Assembly (NCBI RefSeq): GCF_021730395.1
Contig: NC_069367.1
Coordinates: 15,002,501-15,066,500, forward strand
Source of the DNA: Mercenaria mercenaria
Taxonomy: Eukaryota > Mollusca > Bivalvia > Venerida > Veneridae
Length of the DNA: 64,000 bases
Direction of reading: 5' to 3'
Program-made: the position numbers and the translations under genes
Notes under the pieces: model-generated
Database searches by the model: none
Told to the model about the DNA's origin: nothing
What the model saw: the letters and a program-made list of their open reading frames with translations, nothing else
Shown here: one piece after another, positions 1 to 10,755 of the stretch
Layout of the letters: every line of letters begins with the position of its first letter
How positions within the stretch are numbered: the first letter of the stretch is position 1

Positions 1-820
1 TATATGAACTATCATAAATTTTAGGTTAAAAACAGAATGTATTCTGGTGTGAAGCAACAAACCACTGTTTAGACTATTTGATAGCCATCTTTAAGTGGGC
101 TAAAGTAGAAATATAGCAAAATTGAAATTTTATTTTTAATGTTATGTAAGAAAATAACTGAATGTGTACCGGTCTGTAGATGGAACTGTTTGACCGTAGA
201 CATTCATACATTGGGCAATAGTCCCGACTATTGTCTGACAGATCATTCAGTTTACATTATTTGAAGCTATTTTTCAGTGGTTTATCGAAATAAAACTAGG
301 GAAATGTACTTGAAATTTCCACTTTTTTTCAGTCAGTGGGATTTTTTATTCATAGTTTTCAGTTTTTAAAGCACAAATCTATTTGAAAGGAAGAAAAAGA
401 TAAATATTCATGCTTCTGGGACAGATATTTGAATAGTCTACCAATAATTGGCTGTCTTATGGACAGTTCTTCTTCACTGACATTTGTACCTAATCTGTGA
501 TACTAGTATTTCAGTAAATAAAAATAATATCCTGTACTTGTATATACATATACATTTTACTATAATTAGATAAAATTTTGTAGATACTTGTATATATATA
601 TAAATAACTTCCAAGTTGTTTGTTGGCTGTGACAGCATCAATAAGCAGAAAAATATAATTAAGATTGAACTATTGTTGTTGTTGTTTTGTCTGTGCATAC
701 ATCTCTGTGAGACAGAGATTTTCCTTTCTTGATTTTGTGACCACTCAGTGTCTGTCAACATTTTCTGATAAAGTCTGTTTGAAAACCACCAGGCAGAATT
801 ATACCAAACTTAAAAGGAAT
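1..820. other. Intergenic, no gene seen
   Basis: AT-rich sequence without a supported gene. Around 449-470 lies a short hairpin (GGCTGTCTTATGGACAG) of the kind seen at the ends of a repeat family also present near 8357 and 57105. The stretch near 165-245 has short CCGGTC and GACTATTG motifs that recur at 38819-38895. Open frames here are low-complexity and have no recognisable domain. Confidence 0.5.
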
Positions 821-1810
821 GATCCTTGGGTGGCCCCTTTTCAGAATTGTTCAAAGAGTTGAATTCCATGCAGAACTCTGGTTGCCATGGCAGCCAAAAG
901 AAAACTTAAAAAAATGTTCTTGTACAAAACCAGAAGGCATAGAGCCTTGATATTTGGCATGTGACATCATCTTATGGTCCACCATGATAATTAATCAAAT
1001 TGTGCCCCTTAGGTGAAAAGAGGCCCTGTCCGGGAGGGGGAGGTAGTATGAAGCATTGCCTTGTGGTCCGCTTCCAAGATTGTTCAAACTGTTACCCAGA
1101 GATGAAAAGAGGCCCTGCCCCGGGGTTCTCTAGTTATATACCCCCACAAAACAAACTTTGGGGTGGAGCGGAGAGAATATTGGAGTGAGCTTGGCAGTCG
1201 GTCCATTGGTTTTCGAGGGTTCTGGAGGATAACTCCTGAAAGGCTTGACCGATTTAAATAATTTTTATTACACAGGTGTAACATAAGAAAAATACAGGTC
1301 AGGTTTGAATTTGGGGTCAAAGGTCAAGGTCACAGTGACCCTGAACAGTTAAATAGTTTCCAGATGATAACTTGAGAATGCTTGGGCCTAGGATCATATA
1401 TTTTGGCACATGGGTGTAACATCAAATACAGGTCAAGTTTTACTTTGAGGTCAGTAGATCAAAGGGTCAAGGTCACAGTGACTAGTAACAGTTACATGGT
1501 TTCCAGATGATAACTTTCGAATGCTTTGGTCTAGGATCATAAATTTTTGTACACTGATGTAACATGATAAAATATTGGTAAAGTTCAGAGTGACCCTAAA
1601 CATTTAAACATTTTCCGGACAATAACTTGAATACTCTTCATGATGATCATGAAACTTCATAGTGAGGTTGACCATTACCAGCAGATGACCTCTGTTGCTT
1701 TTGAGTTCTGTAGGTCAAAGGTTAAACAAGTGCATTTGACATTGGCTTAGTTCTGTGACAAGGCCATATGTTTGGGGTATAATTTGTCACTGAATGTGAC
1801 AACTCTAGTT
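820..1810. repeat. Mosaic interspersed repeat with GGTCAAGGTCAC motifs
   Basis: Diverged internal repeats are visible: a GAAAAGAGGCCCTG block occurs twice (about 1015 and 1105), and a block containing TCAAGGTCACAGTGAC followed by TTCCAGATGATAACTT occurs at about 1325 and 1465. This wording is familiar from high-copy bivalve repeats. I see no coding capacity, clear terminal repeats or target duplication, so class and limits are approximate. The tract carries a near-perfect inverted AGGTCA/TGACC pair at 1327-1340. Confidence 0.6.
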
Positions 1811-1934
1811 TTACATATACTTGTATAGGAAAGAACTTCTAAAATCTTGCCTTAAAGTGCAAGGCATAGGCTTTTTGAAATTTGGATAACAGGTACAGTT
1901 TTGTACACTCATCTTTTAGTGACCATGAATGTGA

Positions 1935-2360
1935 CCCAGGGCCAGATCCAGAAATTTCTGACTGTGGGGTTGGGGCACCAGTCTTGAACGAAGACATCAA
2001 CGCCGAGGCGCGAGGTTTTTGAGGGGGCGCCTTTGCCCATGTTAGGTAGGGATTCAGGGGTCAGGTGCGGATCAGATTGACTCCCCCTGTAATTTTTTGA
2101 AGTACATGCATACAATGGTGGCCTCTGGTGCATTTTAGGTCTAAACTTTAAGGTATTGGAGGAGTATGATACTCCCATCTTGATTGGGGGATCTCCCCCT
2201 GGAAAGTTCTGAACTACTGGTATGAAATGGTGGCCTCTGGTGCATTTCTGGGTCTAAATTTTGAGGGGCATCTTTGATGAGTACAAGTCACTTCTCAGCC
2301 AACTGGGGGGGGGGGGGGGGGGGGGAGGGGCACGGGCCCCCTCGACCGGGCCTGGTGACC
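1935..2360. repeat. Repeat tract with poly-G run
   Basis: Two diverged copies of a roughly 110-bp unit (ATGGTGGCCTCTGGTGCATT near 2114 and 2227) are followed by an uninterrupted run of 21 G at 2305-2325 and a G/C-rich end. Such G-rich ends occur in a widespread bivalve repeat. No coding potential is seen. The exact G-run length may be a sequencing estimate. Confidence 0.55.
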
Positions 2361-2737
2361 TACTGATCTACTAATATTATAACTTCAGTTTGATATTTGA
2401 AACATTTAGCATATTGAGTCAGGTGAGGGCTCCAGAGTCATCATGACCCTCTTGTTAACCATTCCAAATTATACTGATCAAAGCTTTTCAGACTGAAACT
2501 CTGGGTCTCAAAATTTTCAGTTAATGTTAATTTGTTTAAATGATAACACTTGCTATTTCAGGAAATTATATATCAACACATTAATTTATAAGGTGCAGAT
2601 TATTCGCACTGCATTGTAATAGGAATGTTAAGTCGGTGTAAAAAGCTCATTAAAGCTTATGTTATTTGTTGTTACTCTCCGACTTTGTAAATAAATATTA
2701 CTTGACTTGACTTGTTACAGCAAAAGTGATAAACTTT

Positions 2738-2868
2738 TGCATTAGATTTCATTTTTGCATGCTTTGTTGGCAAATAAAACACAGGCCCGAGTTATTAATT
2801 AGAACACATCTCAACAATTAAGTGTGTTGTATTTGCAAACAATGTACACAAAACTAAGATCAATTTGC
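2738..2868. repeat. Old foldback repeat, copy 1
   Basis: An imperfect inverted repeat: GCATGCTTTGTTGGCAAATA near 2757 faces a diverged complement ending near 2860 (ATTTGCAAACAATG). The same family occurs better preserved at 61089-61258, where the arms are about 45 bp. The downstream sequence (GAATCCTTTTTTGAGGCCTAAAT, then a block around 2920-2990) also resembles sequence near 61310 and 61852-61900, so the foldback is part of a longer old repeat. Confidence 0.6.
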
Positions 2869-3202
2869 ATTTCTAATGTGGAATCCTTTTTTGAGGCCTA
2901 AATCAACTGAGTAAACCAATACAGCCAAATGTAGGCTATTTTGCGAAATGTGTTTCAAGACACTGTAAAAGCCGTCTGTATTTATAAAAACTGTTAAGTA
3001 GTGCAGACAAAGAATCTGAAGTCTTTTTTGTCCAGTTCTGGAACTGTTCTTCACAAGTATAAGACAACTTTGATCAGGATGATGGATGGGTACTGCAGCA
3101 TTATCACCATGTAATTTTTGTATGCTTTAAGCAAATGGGTTGGTAATAGATCTTTACTTGCCAAGATTGTATGCAAACCAAAGAATAAATATACAAATCT
3201 TT

Positions 3203-3208
3203 TTTATT
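3203..3208 (-). promoter_or_regulatory. Candidate polyadenylation signal of the P2X7-like gene
   Basis: AATAAA on the minus strand about 260 nt beyond the stop codon of the P2X7-type gene. It is a canonical hexamer at a plausible 3' UTR distance, but AT-rich sequence makes chance hits common. Confidence 0.35.
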
Positions 3209-3469
3209 GTTACAAGTATAAATATCACGAACATACACGAAACAGTGTGTTCAAGTTAAAATGTCAAAATTTCACAAACAAAGTAAACAAAAATAATAGC
3301 TCTGATGTGGTAAATATGTAGTTATGTAACTTCTGGTCTAGATATACTGCTTGAAATATGTAAGAAAATTATTAACACTCAATTACAACACCATTTTATA
3401 AGTTATGCCATCAGTCATCACTTCACATCACTTCACAATAATTCTAGTGTTTCTTGGTTTGAAATCCAG

Positions 3470-3635
3470 TTAAGGAAATAAAAATCCAGTAAACTGTTCC
3501 TGACCCTCTTCTAAATGAGGATAGACGTCCCTGATACGACGTACCACACAAGATGGAATTGTTCTCCTGTTATGTCTGCCTAATTTTCCATGTATCCATA
3601 GAGTGAATTGTCTGTATGCAGTTAAGCGAAAGAAT
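3470..3635 (-). CDS. Exon 2 of the P2X7-type domain gene
   Basis: Codes for the conserved second half of the domain ([28 protein letters not shown]). Its upstream limit is the acceptor TTTTATTTTCTAG, after which the frame continues that of exon 1. It ends with TAA. Confidence 0.8.
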
Positions 3636-4866
3636 CTAGAAAATAAAAGAACAAAAAACAACTCATAAATACATGTATAATGGAAGTATGAATCATTTGC
3701 CCATACTAAATAAAGGTGTAGCATTACAATGTTTACTCTTGTAATACATTACTACATATTTGTAGGTAGTGGTAAATGTAAATACAGGTCATCTAATGCA
3801 AGCAATATAAATGGTTTTGGGCTAATGCCAGTTTTCAACAGTATTTCAGTCATTTAACGCCGGCCAGTCAATACAACCAGTGTTCCTGAATTCTGTACCA
3901 GTACAAATCTGTAAGTTAATGCCAACTTCAGCACACGAACCAGAGTTAAAGAACTAATGGTTTCAGGCACAATGTCGTTTATCAAGTAGTCACCGAGAAC
4001 ATACACCCTGCCCGGGGATCAAATTTATGACCTGCGATTCATAGACCAACTTTCTACCTACTGAGCTAAGCAGACAGGCTCGCAAAAGCAGTATATTGGT
4101 TTTCTCATGGAGCGGCTCAAATTTATTATATTGAATATACATTGTTCCTAAACCTATTTGAAAATCTATTATTCTATAGGACAGGTTGGCTACCATTTAT
4201 CCGACAGCTAAGATGAAAAATGATCAGTCAAAGACTTCGATAAAAATTATAACACAGAACATATTGCTACACGTATATTATATACTACTGTATGGGTAGA
4301 GGTCCTATTACCTGACCAGTAACCACTTACAAAAAAAAAAATGGTAAATTCTGCGAATTTGTGACTTGCAAAACCTAAAAAATGAAACTATTTTCTATCA
4401 CACAGTAGCAAAGTATTTACCTATCTGTCAGAGGATTTGGCAAATTAGTCCGGAACATGGAAGACACAGTAATGGCTGCAACACATAACACATCTCTATC
4501 CAGGCACAGGGTGTTGAACTTGGGGTGCTCACATATACATTCCTCCACAATATTGTCATCTTCTTCCTTGGTGAGCACATTCTGGATCTCTCTGCAACAG
4601 ATGTTCTCAGTCTCTGTTCTCATAATGATGCAGTTACTACAACTGCACCAATCTAAATTGTCCATTCTCAGATTTCCTATTTCGATCTCTGGTTCGCCGT
4701 CGGATTCACTCTCATCACTTTCACTTAACTCGTCGCTACTGCCTACTTGCGGTTCAAATCGATAGCCAACGTACCCAATGCCATTATTTTCTGGAAATTC
4801 ATCCCCAAACGAAGAATCTGAGTCAGAATTGTCGATATTTTCGGTGAAATTGTTGTTGGAAGCCAT
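3470..4866 (-). CDS. Stand-alone P2X7-type C-terminal zinc domain protein, two exons
   Basis: Exons 4866-4421 and 3635-3470 join in frame (AG/GTAAAT donor, TTTATTTTCTAG acceptor; the split codon gives Arg149) to encode 203 residues. Residues 1-72 are acidic and Ser-rich. Residues 73-203 match the cysteine-rich intracellular C-terminal domain of the P2X7 receptor: WCSCSNC at 73-79, CC at 90-91, C110, C112, H114, C121, C128, then [13 protein letters not shown] and IPSC (C178), and a GF near the end. In P2X7 this domain binds two zinc ions; that is family knowledge. There is no channel part or membrane helix, so it is not a receptor. Stand-alone copies are common in molluscs and their function is unknown to me. 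The 785-bp intron contains a SINE. The ATG context is good. Alternative: one member of a multicopy, possibly transposon-associated family. Confidence 0.82.
3836..4083 (-). repeat. tRNA-derived SINE (AAAC-tailed family) in the intron
   Basis: Read on the minus strand, the head at about 4083-4005 has an A-box-like TTAGCTCAGTAGGTAGAA and a B-box-like AAATTTGATCC. The body then matches the SINE at 61571-61841 (ATGTTCTCGGTGAC, GGTTTGTACTGGTAC-like, TGAAATACTGTTGAA-like). It lies antisense-neutral in the intron of the minus-strand P2X7-type gene, in gene orientation. It is diverged and so probably an old insertion. Confidence 0.7.
4081..4125. repeat. Fragment of the TTGAGCC foldback family
   Basis: CGCAAAAGCAGTATATTGG followed by TTTTCTCATGGAGCGGCTCAA matches one outer arm end of the foldback elements at 15824, 17582 and 57766. 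It abuts the SINE head, so one may have inserted into the other. Confidence 0.55.
4421..4866 (-). CDS. Exon 1 of the P2X7-type domain gene
   Basis: Codes for residues 1-148 plus two bases of codon 149: the acidic Ser/Asp/Glu N-terminal region and the first cysteine cluster. It ends at GATAG/GTAAAT. Without splicing the frame stops immediately after the donor, which supports the intron. Confidence 0.8.
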
Positions 4867-4909
4867 GTTCTGTTATTTTGATAAAGTGGAAGTGCGCGCG
4901 CAGGTTAAT

Positions 4910-4931
4910 ACTTCCGGGCACACTGACGTCA
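4910..4931 (-). promoter_or_regulatory. ETS and CRE motifs upstream of the P2X7-type gene
   Basis: A consensus cAMP-response element TGACGTCA lies at 4924-4931 and an ETS/GABP-type CCGGAAGT (minus strand) at 4910-4917, 58 and 44 bp upstream of the start codon. No TATA box is evident. This fits a TATA-less promoter with a short 5' UTR, as is usual for housekeeping genes. Functional use is inferred from position only. Confidence 0.45.
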
Positions 4932-4984
4932 TCGTCCCAGTCATGGCCGAATACATACGCTACGAGAAAGGCAAACAGGGGTAG

Positions 4985-7010
4985 TTAAATTTGATTTTAA
5001 ACACTATTCGGCTTTTTTCTTAAACAAACCGTGTACTGTTTTCGAATTAAATAAGTCAAATACTTTCATTTTCATTTAAACTACAAAGTTGATGGAAACT
5101 CTTTAAGTTTGCTAATTCATTCTTTATTTATGGTCGTGGTGATGTTTACCAACAAGCTGATTTAGCAGTAAATTTGGCCATTTCGTCATGAAAGCACTTT
5201 CATTGTCAAATATTTACATTTTAACTAATATCAAGAAGCAAACCGAGTAGGCGTGAGATAGCTGTAAAATATACTATGCATTTCGAAATAAAATATGTAC
5301 AGAAAATGGTTCGGGAGTAAAATTATTTACTTTTTATTGTGAGAGAAAGCTCTGTCGTGAAGGAGATAGTCATGTCGCTAAGGAGATAGCACTGTTGCAT
5401 TAACAGTTTTGAGCAGTGTTGAATGTATCCGGATAGTAGTTATGTCCACTTACGAGACACAATTCTTTTATCTCATTTTTATATTTATACATCATTTGTA
5501 TAATACATATTGAATATTTTCTTATATTTATTTTGCTTGTTTTTTATTTAGCGCCGTTTTAACAAGTACTTCTGGATTCAGCACCAGTACTAACTTGTTC
5601 TCAAGGAGAAGAATTTTATAAGACTTGTCTTCCATTCTTATCCTTTCCTAAGTTACAATATTCACTGTATGACTATATATCAATGTATATAATTACTATT
5701 TGGGAATAAATATGTTTAAACTAACTATCAAGTCCTCCTACAGACACATTGTAAAATAGTCTGGGGGTTCAAACTCAAAGCCCATGATCAACAGATCTTC
5801 AATTTCACTATTGATCTAAGCGTGCGGGCTATATTTTCTTACAATCGGCATGTGCTACTTTTTCTACAAAAAAAGATAAATTCAGTGAGAGAAAAATTGA
5901 TGCGTGATGAAATTACCTTGTGAAAAGCAAGGGTTGCCTGTAACTTTTAAATTAGTGGAAGTGGCTCTGGTACTTGTTTACATTACCTGTTACACTATAT
6001 TATATTTAGATATGATTTTACAAGGCTGAATATAATGATACCATAATTGCTTTTCGTTGAGGACACGACCAGTTTGTTTGTACGTGCCGGTGAATAAAAT
6101 ACACTTTGTACAAACATCAGAGTAGCTGTGACTTCATCATTGTACGAGCATGTTCAAATGCACTAATGAATCTAAAATCTGAAGGTTTTAAACAGTCATG
6201 CTGATTTACGAGCTAGATAAACTTTATAGGACAACTTAACGTGGAGGCTAATTATAATGCATTTAGTGTTTTAACAATGTACGCTTTCGATTAACAACCT
6301 CAGTTAAACATACAATTACTGTCTTAACTACTTTAAATTTAAGAACTTTCTTTATAATTGAAATTCTAATATTCTCGGCTAATTCATTTCTATCAATTTA
6401 TCTTTTATTTGAGCCAATCAGACGTGTTTGTCGAAAGGGTCGTGATTTCAGATTTGAGTAAAATTATCTTTTTTTAGAATTTGAATTTTGTCATATTATG
6501 ACGTAAGAGCATTAGCATCTTTAAATTGCGAAATTAGGAGAGAAAAAAAACATGTACTGTGAAATCATTTAAATTCGCTAGCATGAAATTGTGCGCAAAC
6601 GGTAAAAAGGCAGTTTCGCGCGGGCTTTAATTCCTAAATCGCAAGCATCGCATTTTTCTCTATTATGTACCGCATGTCAATAAAAGTGACTTTGTGAAAA
6701 AATATGACAGTGCAACTGATAATTGGTGTTAAGTGACACTATGGTTTGGTGAAGTGTGAAAGAGTATAAAATAGTTTGAAGTCACTTGTCCAACCACTCT
6801 TAAGCAAACAATGGCAGGTGCAAATAATTACAAATGGACAGATCCAAAACTGTCAATCATTAATGTTTACATAAAACAGACTGTCCAATCAGGACTGCCA
6901 AATGCGATTGACCTAATTTACACAATAGACACGTGCGTTTAGTTTGTGATACCGCTTGTGATCACTTTACCTTGGTATGAATAGAACAGCAATAGAAGGA
7001 GGAGTTATGT
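4985..7010. other. Intergenic, no gene seen
   Basis: AT-rich sequence without recognisable coding regions. A small tandem of AAGGAGATAG occurs near 5360-5390. I see no RNA gene or transposon ends that I can support. Confidence 0.45.
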
Positions 7011-7013
7011 GTA

Positions 7014-7132
7014 GGTTACTAACCGAGTAGGAGGTGTTCATGAATTGAAAATACCCACGCTCGTGCGAATCGTGTTTGCGCACGACCGCGAGTATTTTTA
7101 ATTTATGAACACCGTTCTAGGAGGTAAGTAAC
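7014..7132. repeat. Short foldback repeat
   Basis: The left arm (GTTACTAACCGAG, then GGTGTTCATGAATTGAAAAT) and right arm (GTATTTTTAATTTATGAACA, then CCGTTCTAGGAGGTAAGTAAC) are imperfect inverted repeats around a G/C-rich centre with GCGCACGACCGCG. It is probably a small non-autonomous element. No target duplication is identified. Confidence 0.55.
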
Positions 7133-7171
7133 TGACTTACATAATGTCATATTGATTGGTTACTTTTTATT

Positions 7172-8141
7172 AGCTCACCAGAGCACAAAGTGCTCAATGT
7201 GAGCTATTGTGACCGGTAATTGCCTGTCGTGCGTCGTGCGTAAACATTGCCTTGTGAACACTGTAGAAGCCACATTTGTGACCCAATCTTTATGAAACTT
7301 GGTCAGAATGTTAGTCTTGATGACCTCTAGGTCAATTTTGATCCATAACTGGATTATGTGGGGTCAAAAACTAGGTCAGTAGGCCAAATCAAAGGATAAG
7401 CTTGTGGTCAGTCTAGAGGTCATCAATCTAAATTTTATGAATATCCAGTGTAACATGCAGCCCCTACTGCGTACACAGGGTTTTTCTTTCAAATGACCAG
7501 GTGACCTAGTTTTTTATCCAAAATGATCCATATGTAAATTTTACCTAGATTTCATCCAGACAAACATTCTGATCAAAATGCATGAAGATCCGGTATAAAA
7601 TACAGTTCCGGTTGCAAACACAGTTTGTTTCTTTAATTTTGTCTAGTGGCCTAGTTTTCAATCCAAGATAACCCATATTAAAAGTTGACCTACATGTAGA
7701 TTTCATCAAGGCAATCATTCTGACCAAATTTCATGAAAATCAGTTGAAAAACTTCAGCCTCTATCACATATTGAAAGCTTCCCTTTGATTTAACCAGGTG
7801 ACCTAGTTTTTTATTCCAGTTAACCTATATTCAAATTAACCTAGATTTTATCCAGACAAACATTCTCATCAAATTTCATAAAGATAGAGTGTAAATGCAG
7901 TTCATATTGCATAGATAAGGTATTTCTTTAATTTGACACAGTGACCTAGTTTTTGACCCCAGATAATACATTTTCTTACTTGACCTACATTTTAACAAGA
8001 CAATTATTTTGACTAAATGTCATGATCAATTGAAAAAATACAGCCTCTATTGCATACACAAGCTAAATGTTGACGGAAAGACAGACAGACGACTGACGAC
8101 GGACATTGAGCGATCACAATAACTCACCTGAGCAAAAAGCT
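7172..8141. mobile_element. Non-autonomous element with GTGAGCTATTGTGA inverted ends
   Basis: The left end (TGCTCAATGTGAGCTATTGTG at 7191-7211) is an imperfect inverted match to the right end near 8107-8133 (ATTGAGCGATCACAATAACTC). Inside, a GTGACCTAGTTTTT block recurs at about 7500, 7647, 7799 and 7943, roughly every 145-150 bp. There are no open frames of note. The terminal wording is familiar from many molluscs. The superfamily cannot be told because no clear target duplication is visible. Confidence 0.6.
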
Positions 8142-8924
8142 TAACACAATGTACAACTATTCAAAATTTACAACAAGTTTCTCGTCCGCTCCATAGCAAG
8201 ACGACGTCTAAAATTTATTTAGATTTCTTTCATTGTACTTTTTAAACAAAAATTCTATTTTTTTCCCAACATCTTTTCCGTTCCTGTTGTCTCTTCTTTC
8301 ACTTTCAAAATGTTTGGTTATACAAAATCAAGGTAAGAATTATAAAAAAAAAACAAGAGCTGTCCATAAGACAGCGCGCTCCACTATTCGGCGATTTGAT
8401 AGTAAAATGAATATATATCTCAATAATAGACCTCTACTTATAAAAGGAAGATACACCGAGGGGCGTTATTCTGTCAAGAACATAAATTAGAGTTATTGGG
8501 ATTGTTACCACACATGCAGATGATGATGGTAAAGATATATTTTGAGTTTCATGTCATTGTCTTATATAGTACCAAAGTTATGTCCAGAAAACGAAGTTTG
8601 TCAAAGTATGAAAAGAGCATAATTTGGTCAAAAATACAAACCAGAGTTGCGGGGATTGTTACAACACATGTAGATGATGAGGATAAAGATACATTTTAAG
8701 TTTCAAGTCTTTATCTTATATTGTACTAAAGTTATATCCGGAAAGCGAAGATTGCAAAAAAAAACAAAAAACATTAGGTATGAAAGGGGCATAATTCTGT
8801 CAAAAGTACAATTATAGTTATGGGGATTGTAACCACACATGCAGATGATGGTTTTTAAAGAAATAATTTCAATTTCAAGTCATTATCTTCAATAAACAAA
8901 GCTTTCGAAAAAAAAACATGAAAA

Positions 8925-10600
8925 TAATTCCAAGTATAACAACTTTGTGACCTTGACCTTGGGTATAATGGGCCCAGCCCCTGCACATACTTTGTTTGTA
9001 TGCTGGACAATGTTTATATATACTTACAGTAAGATATAAGTGGTAGTAACAAAAATATCAGAAAAGCAAAGGTTGCCGAAAAACTTTAACCTTAAAAATA
9101 ACCCAAGTATAACATCATGGTGACCTTGACCTTGGGTATAATGGGCAAAGCCCCTGTACATACTTTGTGTGTATGCTGGACAATGTTTATGCGAAGTTAC
9201 AGTAAGATATAAGTAATAGTAACAAAGATATGACAGAAAAAAACAAAGGTTGCCGAAAAACTTTAACCTTAAAAATAACCCAAGTATAACATCTTGGTGA
9301 CCTTGACCTTTGGTATAATGGGCCCAGCCCCTGCACATTCTTTGTGTGTATGCTGGACAATGTATATGTGAAGTTGCAGTAAGATATAAGCAATAGTAAC
9401 AAAGATATGACAGAAAAAAACAAAGGTTGCCGAAAAACTTTAACCTTAAAAATAACCCAAGTATAACATCTTGGTGACCTTGACCTTTGGTATAATGGGC
9501 CCAGCCCCTGCACATACTTTGTTTGTATGCTGGACAATGTTTATATATACCTACAGTAAGATATAAGTGATAGTAACAAAATATCAGAAAAGCAAAGGTT
9601 GCCGAAAAAACTTTAACCTTAAAAATAACCCAAGTATAACATCATGGTGACCTTGACCTTGGGTATAATGGGCAAAGCCCCTGTACATACTTTGTGTGTA
9701 TGCTGGACAATGTTTATGCGAAGGTACAGTAAGATATAAGTAATAGTAACAAAGATATGACAGAAAAAAACAAAGGTTGCCGAAAAACTTTAACCTTAAA
9801 AATAACCCAAGTATAACATCTTGGTGACCTTGACCTTTGGTATAATGTGCCCAGCCCCTGCACATTCTTTATATGTATACTGGAGAATGTATATGTGAAG
9901 TTGCAGTAAGATATAAGCAATAGTAACAAAGATATGACAGAAAAAATCAAAGGTTGCCGAAAAACTTTAACCTTAAAAATAACCCAAGTATAACATCTTG
10001 GTGACCTTGACCTTTGGTATAATGGGCCCAGCCCCTGCACATACTTTGTTTGTATGCTGGACAATGTTTATATATACTTACAGTAAGATATAAGTGATAG
10101 TAACAAAAATATCAGAAAAGCAAAGGTTGCCGAAAAACTTTAACCTTAAAAATAACCCAAGTATAACATCATGGTGACCTTGACCTTGGGTATAATGGGC
10201 AAAGCCCCTGTACATACTTTGTGTGTATGCTGGACAATGTTTATGCGAAGTTACAGTAAGATATAAGTAATAGTAACAAAGATATGACAGAAAAAAACAA
10301 AGGTTGCCGAAAAACTTTAACCTTAAAAATAACCCAAGTATAACATCTTGGTGACCTTGACCTTTGGTATAATGGGCCCAGCCCCTGCACATTCTTTGTG
10401 TGTATGCTGGACAATGTATATGTGAAGTTGCAGTAAGATATAAGCGATAGTAACAAAGATATGACAGAAAAACAAAGGTTGCCGAAAAACTTAACCTTAC
10501 AAATTACCTAAGTATAACATCTTGGTGACCTTGACCTTATGTAAAATGGACCCAGCCTGTGCATATACTATGTTTGTATGCTGGACAATGTTTATGTGAA
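8925..10600. repeat. Higher-order satellite, three-monomer unit of 527 bp
   Basis: Ten monomers are anchored by TGACCTTGACCT at 8948, 9121, 9298, 9475, 9648, 9825, 10002, 10175, 10352 and 10526. Spacings are 173, 177, 177 repeated three times, the last being 174. Three monomer types alternate A-B-C: A has TTTGTTTGTATGCTGG and TTTATATATAC, B has CAAAGCCCCTGTACATAC, C has CACATTCTTT and TGTATATGTGAAGTTGCAG. The array is therefore A-B-C three times plus a diverged monomer. Minus-strand open frames of up to 163 codons are by-products of the repeat, not genes. Confidence 0.9.
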
Positions 10601-10607
10601 GTTACAT

Positions 10608-10755
10608 AGAGAATAATAGGTTAGTGCCGTAGATGAGAAAGTTTATCTGGCGAGGCGGAGGAGGTTATCGGGTGAGCCGAAGGCGAACCTGATAACGTCC
10701 GGAGCCGAGTCAGATAAACTTTCTCCATCTTAGGCACTAACCTATTATTCTATTT
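10608..10755. repeat. Imperfect palindrome beside the satellite
   Basis: GAATAATAGGTTAGTGCC at the left and GGCACTAACCTATTATTC at the right are near-perfect inverted arms. Inside, GAAAGTTTATCTGGCGAGGC faces GAGTCAGATAAACTTTCTCC. It interrupts the last satellite monomer, whose sequence resumes after 11126. Confidence 0.7.

Noticed and set aside
9024-10456. Long repetitive minus-strand frames (up to 163 codons) that look like a tandem-repeat membrane protein
   Set aside because: They are simply the translation of the 173/177-bp satellite, which happens to lack stops in some frames. Two overlapping frames give equally long products, and there is no start context or splice structure.
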